Shown here: positions 1 through 7,276 of the stretch, piece by piece
Layout: each line of letters begins with the position of its first letter
Position numbering within the stretch: the first letter of the stretch is position 1
Assembly: GCA_947631235.1 (NCBI GenBank)
Contig: CANRKO010000001.1
Location: 434,001-498,000 of the forward strand
Length of the DNA: 64,000 nucleotides
DNA from: an uncultured Clostridia bacterium
GTDB lineage: Bacteria > Bacillota > Clostridia > UBA1381
Direction: 5' to 3'
Notes under the pieces: model-generated
Database searches by the model: none
Seen by the model: the letters and a program-made list of their open reading frames with translations, nothing else
What the model was told of the DNA's origin: nothing
Translations under genes and position numbers: made by a program

Positions 1-504
1 AAGATAGTCATAGCTTTCCGCGAACGTCGGGCATGACGCGCCCACAAAGAACGTCTGCTTTACGTTCGGTATCTTATCGCATATCTCCTCAACTCTTCCG
101 ATAAACTCAGGTCCGAAAATCAGCGCGTCCGCCTCGGCAAGTTCAATACAGTACTTTATTTCGTCCGCCGTGTAGCGGTAATTTAACGGTACGGCTATCG
201 CTCCCGCTTTGAGCGTGCCGAAATAAATCGGCAGCCATTCAAGGCAGTTCATAAGAAGGATAGCCACCTTGTCGCCCTTCTTTATGCCGCGGCTCAGTAA
301 GAGATTTGCGAAACGGTTTGCGCGTTTGTCAAACTCTTTCCATGTGATTTCGGTACGCCCCGCTTCCATCGGGTTAGTCTCGATAAGCGCGTACTCTCTC
401 CACGTGACCTTTGAGTGTTCCATAACCTTCGGGTTTATTTCAACGAGCGCGATCTCATTCGCGTACTGCTCCGCGTTTCTTTCAAGCAGTTCTGTAATTG
501 GCAT
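1..504 (-). CDS. AMP-dependent acyl-CoA synthetase/ligase, N-terminal part (cut by window edge)
   Basis: The first 168 codons of an adenylate-forming enzyme run off the left edge, so the ATP-binding and catalytic motifs are not visible. The start is ATG at 504, preceded by a GGGGAGAG ribosome-binding site. The visible part has the typical N-terminal layout of class I acyl-CoA synthetases: an opening helix, then WKEFDKRANRFAN, then GIKKGDKVAILLMNC and a patch reading FGTLKAGAIAVPLNYR. The family activates a carboxylate to acyl-AMP and then acyl-CoA. It lies 27 bp downstream of a sodium/solute symporter on the same strand, which suggests joint uptake and activation of a carboxylate (inference). 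The substrate cannot be predicted. Confidence 0.85.
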   Translation of the reverse strand, partial: MPITELLERNAEQYANEIALVEINPKVMEHSKVTWREYALIETNPMEAGRTEITWKEFDKRANRFANLLLSRGIKKGDKVAILLMNCLEWLPIYFGTLKAGAIAVPLNYRYTADEIKYCIELAEADALIFGPEFIGRVEEICDKIPNVKQTFFVGASCPTFAESYDYL

Positions 505-531
505 TGTTCTCTCCCCTTTTCGCGCGGCTTA

Positions 532-2085
532 TTATTTGTCCTCTTCCTTTATCGCGAATACGCCGTCAAGGAATTTGTCGTCAAACTTCTTTGTAAACGC
601 CGACACAATAGGTACTACAACGAGCGACACAGCCATAGCGCATACGCCCATTTCCGGCGCTTTTGCCGCTGCGGCATTGATCGAGCCGCCGGATATCGCG
701 AGTACTATCGTCGGTATCGCAACGGTCAGGAAACCGCATATCATACCTGCCCACGCGCCCGCTTTCGTAATCTTCTTTGAGTATATACCCCATATGTACG
801 GGCCTATGAAACAGCCAGACACGATACCCCAGCTAAATGACATGATGTTTACTATAATACTGATGTTAGCTGTTGCGAACAGATACGAAAGTCCGACAAA
901 CACGAGACAAAGTATTCTCGTAAGGAGCATCTGATTTTTCTCTGCGTAGTCCTTTTTGATTGCGGGTATGAGGTCTACCGAGATCGACGACGATGATGAA
1001 AGCACTATCGACGACAGCGTTGACATCGACGCCGACAAAAGCAGTACGAGTATTACCGCGAATATAATTACGGGTACAATACTTGCTCCGCCGCCGAGAG
1101 CCTTTACGAGTACGTTCGGGATAACCGAGTCAACGCCGCCCGCGGGGAGTTCCGTAAGCACCAGTCTCGAAAGCGAGCCGATAAAGTACGCGCCGCAGCC
1201 GATTATGAGCGAGAACGCCGTTGAAATAATCGTAGCGCGGGGAATTGATTTTACGTCCTTAATCGCGTAGTATTTGCTTACCATCTGCGGTAATCCCCAC
1301 GTACCGAAGCTTGTGAGAAGTATGTTTATGCAAAGGAACTGCCAGCTTGCGCCGCCGAACCAGCTTGTAAGCTGCGCTCCCTTGCTTACTCCGTTTTCGG
1401 TAACAGCCGAAAGGCGGGGTATGATCTGCGCAAAGCCGCCGACGTTCGGCGAGTTGACAACGGCTATAACCATCGCTATAACGCCGACAATCATTATAAT
1501 ACCCTGTACAAAGTCGGTGTACGCCGTCGCAACGTAGCCGCCGAGTACGAGATATGCCGCCGTAAGAACCGCTATTATAAGCAGCCACACGTTTATCGGC
1601 ACGCTCGGGAACACCGTCTGGAACATCGTTCCGAGACCCTTGTAAACAGCCGCGCTGTACGGTACGAGAAATACGAATATGATTATTGCCGAGAATATTT
1701 TAAGAGCCTTGCAGTCGTAACGCGACTCAAAAAAGCCCGGCATGGTCTTGACGTTCAGCGTGTGCGTCATTGTGCGCGAGCGTTTCGCGAGCAAAAGCCA
1801 CGCCACGAGACAGCCCAGTACCGCGTTGCCTATGCCTATCCACAGGCTGCCCAGACCTATGTTCCAGCCGTGCTGACCCGCGTAGCCGACAAAAACGACA
1901 GCCGAAAAATACGCCGTGCCGTACGCGAACGCGCTGACCCATGCGCCTATCTTACGGTTCCCCAAAAGAAAGCCGTCAACTGTTTTTGCTTTTCTTGTGC
2001 TGATAATTCCGATTGCCACCATCGCGAACGCAAAAATAACGAGCGCCACGATTGTGACGGTTTGAATGAGTTGTAAATTTTCCAT
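532..2085 (-). CDS. Sodium:solute symporter (SSS family)
   Basis: A 517-residue polytopic membrane protein with about 13 hydrophobic segments, the usual size and layout of the SSS family (PutP, PanF, ActP, SGLT). Family-like features are an N-terminal segment followed by GFLLGNRKIGAWVSAFAYG, and the region GGYVATAYTDFVQG in the middle, equivalent to the conserved TDxxQ motif. It would couple inward Na+ flow to uptake of an organic solute. The start ATG at 2085 has an AGGTAGGAA ribosome-binding site. The acyl-CoA synthetase gene follows after 27 bp, so a carboxylate substrate is plausible, but family membership alone cannot separate sugars, amino acids and carboxylates. Confidence 0.88.
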   Translation of the reverse strand: MENLQLIQTVTIVALVIFAFAMVAIGIISTRKAKTVDGFLLGNRKIGAWVSAFAYGTAYFSAVVFVGYAGQHGWNIGLGSLWIGIGNAVLGCLVAWLLLAKRSRTMTHTLNVKTMPGFFESRYDCKALKIFSAIIIFVFLVPYSAAVYKGLGTMFQTVFPSVPINVWLLIIAVLTAAYLVLGGYVATAYTDFVQGIIMIVGVIAMVIAVVNSPNVGGFAQIIPRLSAVTENGVSKGAQLTSWFGGASWQFLCINILLTSFGTWGLPQMVSKYYAIKDVKSIPRATIISTAFSLIIGCGAYFIGSLSRLVLTELPAGGVDSVIPNVLVKALGGGASIVPVIIFAVILVLLLSASMSTLSSIVLSSSSSISVDLIPAIKKDYAEKNQMLLTRILCLVFVGLSYLFATANISIIVNIMSFSWGIVSGCFIGPYIWGIYSKKITKAGAWAGMICGFLTVAIPTIVLAISGGSINAAAAKAPEMGVCAMAVSLVVVPIVSAFTKKFDDKFLDGVFAIKEEDK

Positions 2086-2263
2086 TTCCTACCTGTCCTT
2101 CCTTACTTCTTTGGATTTTTGATTTTAAAATTGATGTCTCCCCCGTACTGCTAAAAAACTACGGCTGATATTATACCATATACGGCGGTATAAATAAAGC
2201 CGTTCGCCTGTTTTTTTCCGTTTTGCATAAAAAATTAACTCTGTTTTTGTGTATTTGTGATAG

Positions 2264-2290
2264 CAAAAAAGAGCCCGAAGGCTCTTTTTT
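2264..2290 (-). terminator. Intrinsic terminator after the SGNH esterase gene
   Basis: A perfect hairpin of AAAAAAGAGCC and GGCTCTTTTTT around a CGAA-type loop, just past the stop codon at 2300. It has U-runs in both directions, so it could act on both strands. The rest of 2086-2299 is AT-rich spacer upstream of the symporter with no ORF. Confidence 0.85.
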
Positions 2291-2299
2291 AAATTCGTT

Positions 2300-5200
2300 T
2301 TATTTTACCGACGCAGTTATCTCGTTGCCAAGTGTGTCGGTGAATTTGTACTCGTAATCGGTGTTGAACATATCGTCGTTGTTCCAGCCAAGCTCCATAT
2401 CTTTTAGACCCTGCGCCACCATCGACGCCCACTTCTGCGCCGCGGCGTACGAGGAATGGAGCGTATCGCCGCCGACCTCGGTGAGATTGTAATTCTTCGT
2501 TATCACACCGTCGGCGTTGTCGCCGTAAAGCGAATTGAGAAAATCATAACTCATCTTTGACAGGTCTATATACAGGCAATCCTCGTCAACCGCCGCGTCA
2601 ATAAGATAGCTGCTCCACGAAACGGACGGCTTATAGTCATGCTCGGACGCGTTGGGCGTTACGAGTATGGGAACTACGTCGTTTTCGCGGCACTCCTTAA
2701 TCATAGCCTTTACGCACGCTGTCATTTCCTCGCGTGTCGAATAGCTGCGGTCGTTGTAGCCGCACTCGATAAGGCAATACGTCGGGCGGTTGTTCACAAT
2801 CGACGGGAACGCCGTATCGTACAATCCCTTCGCGTACTGTCCGCTGTTTGCGAGGTTTACGATGTCGGCGTTAATGTAGTTATCCAAAACCTGACCCCAT
2901 CCCGTTCTGCCGCCGCCTACTTCCTTTTCATAGCTGCCGTAGTAATTGCAAGCGAGCGAGTCGCCGATTACGTATATAAGCGGCTTTGTGTCAAGTCCCG
3001 AACGCGTCAGACTTACGCTGCCCATAAGCGTCGAGCCGTCGGTCATTGAAACGGTCACTTTGCCGCTGTCACCGATATGGAAATCCTTTACCGTATACTG
3101 AGAGCCTTCGGTGAGTTTTCTGTCCGCGTCGCATTGGTCTACGTTGTTGCCCGCCATAAAGCCGTTCACAAATATATCGCCGCGCTTTGCCTCGCCCTTT
3201 TTGAATGTAATGTTGTAGCGGTCTGTGAGGAATGTGCCGTCAAGCGTTACGCCTTCGGCGCAGTCACCGATATTTTCATACGTGTAAACGGGTGAGATCT
3301 GGTACCATATGCCGTTCGGCACGCACGTTACCTTAAAGCCCTCAATCGTCGTGTCGCTGTCCTTTATTTCTTCTATCGAGCCGTCCTTGCAGAAATACAC
3401 CTTCTTTGTGCCGTTCGCGGCGGCAACCTTGTCGCCCGCCTTTACCTTTTTACTGCTTACGTTCCTTAACTCGCCGCTCGCGAGATAATACGCCGTAACG
3501 ACCGTGCCGTCCTCTTTTACCGTGTATGCCGGTATGTCGCCGAGTTCAATATCCTCCGTGCCGTTCCACCAGCTCACCTTGTAGCCCGTTATATGCTCGT
3601 CGGGCGTTATTTCGTTCTCGACGTATGACACATCAGCCTCGGCAATTCTGTCCATATAATAGCCGTCAACCGCGTAATCTACCGAAACCTCGTTGTCAAC
3701 GCCCGTGTAAGCGTTCGCCGTAATCGTGGCTTTGCCCGTGCCTACGGGCGCAAGACGACCGGTCGGGGTCACTTTTAACACGCTTTCGTCGGACGATTTA
3801 AAGTCTTTGAGCATATACGAGCCCATCTGCATATCGGCATCGCCGGTTTTAACGCCGTATACATCGAACGCCAAATCTGTGCCGTGCAGGTTGAGATATA
3901 CCGTATTCCTGTTCCAATCTGTTATTTTCGCGTTTCCGACAATCTCTATCTCCTTCTGTACCGTCGTGCCGTTGTACGACGCGGTCAATGTCATTTTGCC
4001 CGACGCTCCCGCCGAGGGGCTGACCGTGCATATGCCCTCAAAAGGCGGATAGGGCGTTCTGTCGTGCGGCGGCATCAGAACCTCCGCAAGCTCCGAGTCG
4101 GTCGTAAATTCGACGTGCGTGCCGTAGGGCGTGTACTCGGGTACAGCTGTGTACGTATATGTGCAGTCGCTTTCGTTTGCGAATGATGCGTCGGTTTTAA
4201 CGGGCGGTACGATTTTGTCGGGGCCTTCTATCGTGATTTTCGTCGGGTCGGGGTACGATACGCCGATATAGTCGAGCGTTGCGCCCTTGCCCGATACGGC
4301 GTTTATCTTGCTCACCGTGACGTTCTCACCGCCGCTTACAGCATCGTTTACGCAATACAGGCAGTCGTTCTGCTTTAAAAATACCTGACCGTTCTTCGTG
4401 TCGTAAAACAACTCGAAGTCCATGTTGTTCTTCTCGGCAATAACGGTGTCGTTCACGCTCATATTTTCGCCGTCATAGCTTATGCGCACGGGTATGTTGC
4501 AGTCGGATATAACGTCAGCGTAACCGTCCTTGTCGAACGTGACGCGACCGAATACCCGTGTAACTTCGCGCGCGTCTATCCCCTCGCCTATTTTGTACTC
4601 GCCGTCGAGCGCAAGAGTGCCGTTTACCGTGCCGAAGTCGGACTCGTAATATTCCGCGTCCGTTTCGCACGTAAGCGGTATATCCACGTTCGCGCCGTCC
4701 GATGTTATCTTCGCCGTAGTTTCGGATTCGCTGTAGCCGTCCTTGTACGCCTTAATCGTTACAGTCTCGCCCTCGGGGTACGACGGGAGCGTGATGTGAC
4801 CCGTTTCGTCGGCAAGGAATTTTATGCCGTTTACGACGAGGTTCGCGTACTGCGTGGAGTTTATGTTAAGGTCGCGCAGCGGTTTGCCGTCGCCCGCGCT
4901 GATTTCGATTTTGCTTATGCACACCGCGCCCCACTTGTCGGCGTGGAACTCGATCGCCTTTGTGCTTTCGCCCGTAACGACGCTTTCCGTCCGCCATGTG
5001 TCGAAGTTGTCGCCGTTTATCGAAATGTAGCGGTCGGCAATTTTAAGATACGCGTAAGGGTCGTTTGTGTTTCTGAGCGTCGAGCCGTTGTTTGTGACAA
5101 CGGGCTTTGCGAAGGTCAGCGTAACCTTGCTGCCCGCCGCTATTTCGGGCATGTTGAGCGTTATAATCGCGTTGTCGTTCACGTTCGCGCAGCCGAGGTA

Positions 5201-5485
5201 TATGTACGAACCCGAAGCCGTAAATGTGTTATTTACGGGGAACGTACCCGCGTCCTTGTTGTGCGCGAGATCCGTTATCGCCGCGTATTTGCGGTTCATG
5301 TCTCCGGAGGTCGTGACCGTTATGTCCTTGGTGAGCGCAACGTCCGTTATGTCGTTGGGCGAGCCGTCGGTTATTACGTTGTTGCCGCTGAACGTGTACG
5401 TAACACCGTTCGCCGCTGCCGCGCCAACGCCCGCCGCCGACACGCAGAGAAACGCCGAAAGTATAATTGCAGCTATCTTTTTCAT
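2300..5485 (-). CDS. Secreted multidomain SGNH esterase, rhamnogalacturonan acetylesterase-like (CE12 type)
   Basis: A 1061-residue exported protein. A signal peptide covers about residues 1-25 (MKKIAAIILSAFLCVSAAG). Residues 28-200 look like a beta-sandwich carbohydrate-binding module, and 200-830 contain further beta-rich and Ig-like segments. An SGNH hydrolase occupies about 835-1040. All four SGNH blocks are visible: GDSLA (nucleophile Ser), NLANSGQ (Gly), GYND (Asn) and DTLH (Asp-x-x-His). That order and spacing fit family CE12 rhamnogalacturonan acetylesterases, which deacetylate pectin. There is no SLH or sortase anchor, so the enzyme is probably released. It starts 32 bp after brnA with an AAAGGAG site. 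The acetyl-pectin substrate is inferred from family resemblance. Confidence 0.82.
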   Translation of the reverse strand: MKKIAAIILSAFLCVSAAGVGAAAANGVTYTFSGNNVITDGSPNDITDVALTKDITVTTSGDMNRKYAAITDLAHNKDAGTFPVNNTFTASGSYIYLGCANVNDNAIITLNMPEIAAGSKVTLTFAKPVVTNNGSTLRNTNDPYAYLKIADRYISINGDNFDTWRTESVVTGESTKAIEFHADKWGAVCISKIEISAGDGKPLRDLNINSTQYANLVVNGIKFLADETGHITLPSYPEGETVTIKAYKDGYSESETTAKITSDGANVDIPLTCETDAEYYESDFGTVNGTLALDGEYKIGEGIDAREVTRVFGRVTFDKDGYADVISDCNIPVRISYDGENMSVNDTVIAEKNNMDFELFYDTKNGQVFLKQNDCLYCVNDAVSGGENVTVSKINAVSGKGATLDYIGVSYPDPTKITIEGPDKIVPPVKTDASFANESDCTYTYTAVPEYTPYGTHVEFTTDSELAEVLMPPHDRTPYPPFEGICTVSPSAGASGKMTLTASYNGTTVQKEIEIVGNAKITDWNRNTVYLNLHGTDLAFDVYGVKTGDADMQMGSYMLKDFKSSDESVLKVTPTGRLAPVGTGKATITANAYTGVDNEVSVDYAVDGYYMDRIAEADVSYVENEITPDEHITGYKVSWWNGTEDIELGDIPAYTVKEDGTVVTAYYLASGELRNVSSKKVKAGDKVAAANGTKKVYFCKDGSIEEIKDSDTTIEGFKVTCVPNGIWYQISPVYTYENIGDCAEGVTLDGTFLTDRYNITFKKGEAKRGDIFVNGFMAGNNVDQCDADRKLTEGSQYTVKDFHIGDSGKVTVSMTDGSTLMGSVSLTRSGLDTKPLIYVIGDSLACNYYGSYEKEVGGGRTGWGQVLDNYINADIVNLANSGQYAKGLYDTAFPSIVNNRPTYCLIECGYNDRSYSTREEMTACVKAMIKECRENDVVPILVTPNASEHDYKPSVSWSSYLIDAAVDEDCLYIDLSKMSYDFLNSLYGDNADGVITKNYNLTEVGGDTLHSSYAAAQKWASMVAQGLKDMELGWNNDDMFNTDYEYKFTDTLGNEITASVK

Positions 5486-5517
5486 GCTTTTATCTCCTTT
5501 TTATAAAATCATTTGTT

Positions 5518-5727
5518 TTATGCCCATGACAGTTTAAGCTGTTTTTTATTCTCACAGCAATCGGCAAGATACAGATTGATAAGCGTCTGGTAAGGTATGC
5601 CCGACGTATCGGACTGTTCCTTAAAATACTCAATCGTATCTTCGTCAATGTTTATGGTTATCTGTTTCTTCAGCTTTTTTGCATACGGATTTTTCCGTGC
5701 ATTTGTAAAATCATACTCTTTTTCCAT
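5518..5727 (-). CDS. brnA: BrnA-type antitoxin
   Basis: A 69-residue ribbon-helix-helix (CopG-like) protein that would neutralise the BrnT RNase toxin encoded just upstream and repress the shared promoter. The sequence has the BrnA pattern: YDFTNARKNPYAKKLKKQ, then a beta strand ITINIDEDTIEYFK, then a helix-turn-helix pair starting at GIPYQTLIN. I place the start at ATG 5727, because a GAGGTGAT ribosome-binding site lies right before it. The GTG at 5736 overlaps that site. BrnT ends at 5738, so the pair is tightly coupled. Confidence 0.85.
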   Translation of the reverse strand: MEKEYDFTNARKNPYAKKLKKQITINIDEDTIEYFKEQSDTSGIPYQTLINLYLADCCENKKQLKLSWA

Positions 5728-5737
5728 TTTTATCACC

Positions 5738-6022
5738 TCAATTATAATATTGTCTTTCCTCGGATTTTGTCGCCTTTCGAGCTGATATAATCCGTATTAC
5801 CGATTCCGATTTACGGTAGCAATGACATACCACAAGCAGATTGGCTCTTTTGCTGAACCCAAGAATTATAAATCTCTCCTCCTCACGTGAATGCTTAGGG
5901 TCGTCAATTACCAACGCCTCATCGTCATAAAATACCGTTTTTGCTTCCTCAAACGATATTTTATGCTTTGATTTATTGATCCTATTTTTATTCTCATCCC
6001 ATTCAAATTTTATTCTGTCCAT
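5738..6022 (-). CDS. brnT: BrnT-type RNase toxin
   Basis: A 94-residue protein matching the BrnT family, a RelE-like fold ribonuclease that inhibits translation by cutting RNA. Recognisable blocks are FEWDENKNRINKSKHKISFE near the N-terminus, a central HSREEERFIILGFS, and the C-terminal IRIISARKATKSEERQYY. These carry the Lys, Glu and Arg residues typical of the family. The gene order toxin then antitoxin is standard for brnTA. No Shine-Dalgarno sequence precedes the ATG at 6022, and the promoter -10 box ends only six bases before it, so the mRNA may be leaderless. The pair may stabilise a nearby locus or act in stress; nothing here decides which. Confidence 0.87.
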   Translation of the reverse strand: MDRIKFEWDENKNRINKSKHKISFEEAKTVFYDDEALVIDDPKHSREEERFIILGFSKRANLLVVCHCYRKSESVIRIISARKATKSEERQYYN

Positions 6023-6028
6023 AATTAT

Positions 6029-6057
6029 ATTATAATTATACTATAGTCATTTGTCAA
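6029..6057 (-). promoter_or_regulatory. brnTA promoter and probable BrnA operator
   Basis: On the minus strand, TTGACA (6052-6057) and TATAAT (6029-6034) are separated by 17 bases. The -10 region is a run of overlapping TATAAT and ATTATA repeats, giving a palindromic AT-rich stretch that suits a ribbon-helix-helix repressor. The predicted +1 falls on or next to the A of the brnT start codon. Confidence 0.65.
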
Positions 6058-6071
6058 TCTATTTTATACAC

Positions 6072-6105
6072 AAAAACAGACCGCATACCTATACGGTCTG
6101 TTTTT
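6072..6105 (-). terminator. Intrinsic terminator after tRNA-Arg
   Basis: An inverted repeat of AAAAACAGACCG and CGGTCTGTTTTT around a 10-nt loop, directly downstream of the tRNA 3' end on the minus strand. Confidence 0.9.
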
Positions 6106-6109
6106 GTTA

Positions 6110-6186
6110 TGGCGCACCCGACGGGATTCGAACCTGCGGCCTCAAGAGTCGGAGTCTTGCGCTCTATCCGACTGAGCTACGGGTGC
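6110..6186 (-). tRNA. tRNA-Arg (anticodon CCG)
   Basis: A complete 77-nt cloverleaf. The acceptor stem is GCACCCG with CGGGTGC, the D arm is GCTC...GAGC, the anticodon stem is CAAGA/TCTTG with loop CTCCGAC, and the T arm contains GTTCGAATCC. The 3' CCA is encoded. Anticodon CCG reads the CGG arginine codon. Confidence 0.97.
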
Positions 6187-6196
6187 GTACCCGATT

Positions 6197-6225
6197 ATTC
6201 TACCATATCATTTTAATATTGTCAA
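6197..6225 (-). promoter_or_regulatory. tRNA-Arg promoter
   Basis: On the minus strand, TTGACA (6220-6225), 17 bases, then TAGAAT (6197-6202), followed after about ten bases by the tRNA 5' end. Its -35 hexamer lies on top of the -35 of the divergent metA promoter. Confidence 0.8.
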
Positions 6226-6247
6226 ATGCGGATTTTTGTGTTATACT
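6219..6247 (+). promoter_or_regulatory. metA promoter
   Basis: TTGTCA (6219-6224), 17 bases, TATACT (6242-6247), about 38 bases before the metA start codon. No S-box or T-box structure fits in the short leader. Confidence 0.75.
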
Positions 6248-6285
6248 CATATAGACGGATTAAATCACGAAGGGAGAGAGTGTAT

Positions 6286-7203
6286 ATGCCTATCAAAATT
6301 CCGGACAAGCTGCCGGCGACAAGCCAGCTGCGCAGGGAAAACATATTTGTAATGAGTGAAAAAAAGGCTATGCACCAGGATATACGTCCTCTTAAAATAG
6401 TAATAGTAAATCTGATGCCTACCAAAATAACGACCGAAACGCAGCTTTTAAGGCTTTTGTCCAACTCGCCGCTGCAGGTGGAGATCGACTTTCTGCAAAT
6501 GGACTCGCACGAGTCGAAAAACACGTCCGCCGAGCATTTGGCGGCGTTCTACAAGACGTTTGACGAGATAAAGAAGTCGAAATACGACGGCATGATCATA
6601 ACCGGCGCGCCGGTCGAGAATTTGGAGTTTGAAGAAGTCGATTACTGGGACGAGCTTGTTGAAATAATGGAGTGGTCAAAGACGAACGTCACCTCCACGC
6701 TCCACATCTGCTGGGCGGCGTTCGCGGGTATGTACTACCATTACGGCGTACCGAAACACGCGCTCAAGGAGAAATGCTCGGGCGTGTTCCGTCACCGTGT
6801 GACGCGCAGAACGGCTAAGCTCGTGCGCGGATTTGACAGCGAATTTTACGCTCCCCATTCGCGCCACTCATGCGTTTTACGCGAGGATATTGATAAGGTA
6901 AAGGAACTTGAAGTGCTTGCCGAGTCGAAAGAGGCGGGCGTTTACATCGTATTCACAAAGGGCGGCAGACGCATTTTTGTGACGGGTCACAGCGAGTACG
7001 ACGCGAACACCTTGCGTGACGAATACTTCCGCGACCTCGAAAAAGGTTTAAAACCCCAAATACCCAAGCACTACTTCCCCAACGACGACCCGACAAGGCG
7101 TCCGGCGGCGAGGTGGCGCTCACACGCGTATCTCCTGTTTTCAAACTGGCTCAACTACTTCGTATACCAGATCACGCCGTATGATATAGACAGCATCAAC
7201 TAA
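6286..7203 (+). CDS. metA: Homoserine O-acyltransferase (MetA family, predicted acetyl-CoA specific)
   Basis: A 305-residue cytoplasmic enzyme that acylates L-homoserine in methionine synthesis. The start ATG at 6286 follows AGGGAGAGAG and gives the standard N-terminus [12 protein letters not shown]; the open frame upstream of it is non-coding. The catalytic residues fall at the family positions: Cys142 in HICWAA, and His235 and Glu237 in GHSEYD. Residue 111 is Glu (GAPVE), as in the Bacillus cereus enzyme that uses acetyl-CoA. The succinyl-CoA-using E. coli enzyme has Gly there. I therefore predict O-acetylhomoserine as product. The gene stands alone with its own promoter and terminator. Confidence 0.95.
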   Translation: MPIKIPDKLPATSQLRRENIFVMSEKKAMHQDIRPLKIVIVNLMPTKITTETQLLRLLSNSPLQVEIDFLQMDSHESKNTSAEHLAAFYKTFDEIKKSKYDGMIITGAPVENLEFEEVDYWDELVEIMEWSKTNVTSTLHICWAAFAGMYYHYGVPKHALKEKCSGVFRHRVTRRTAKLVRGFDSEFYAPHSRHSCVLREDIDKVKELEVLAESKEAGVYIVFTKGGRRIFVTGHSEYDANTLRDEYFRDLEKGLKPQIPKHYFPNDDPTRRPAARWRSHAYLLFSNWLNYFVYQITPYDIDSIN

Positions 7204-7210
7204 AACGCAA

Positions 7211-7249
7211 CGGGGACACTAAAATTGCTTTAGTGTCCCCGTCTTTTTA
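7211..7249 (+). terminator. Intrinsic terminator after metA
   Basis: A strong hairpin of CGGGGACACTAAA and TTTAGTGTCCCCG (wobble-free arms), followed by TCTTTTT. Confidence 0.92.
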
Positions 7250-7276
7250 TATCCCTTTTATCCTATGTGTGCAATT

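Noticed and set aside
4796-5506. 236-codon plus-strand frame opposite the esterase N-terminus
   Set aside because: Composition is that of an antisense shadow, and the esterase frame has signal peptide and catalytic motifs.
6187-6285. SAM or T-box riboswitch before metA
   Set aside because: The leader after the predicted start is only about 30 nt and carries no terminator or T-box motif.
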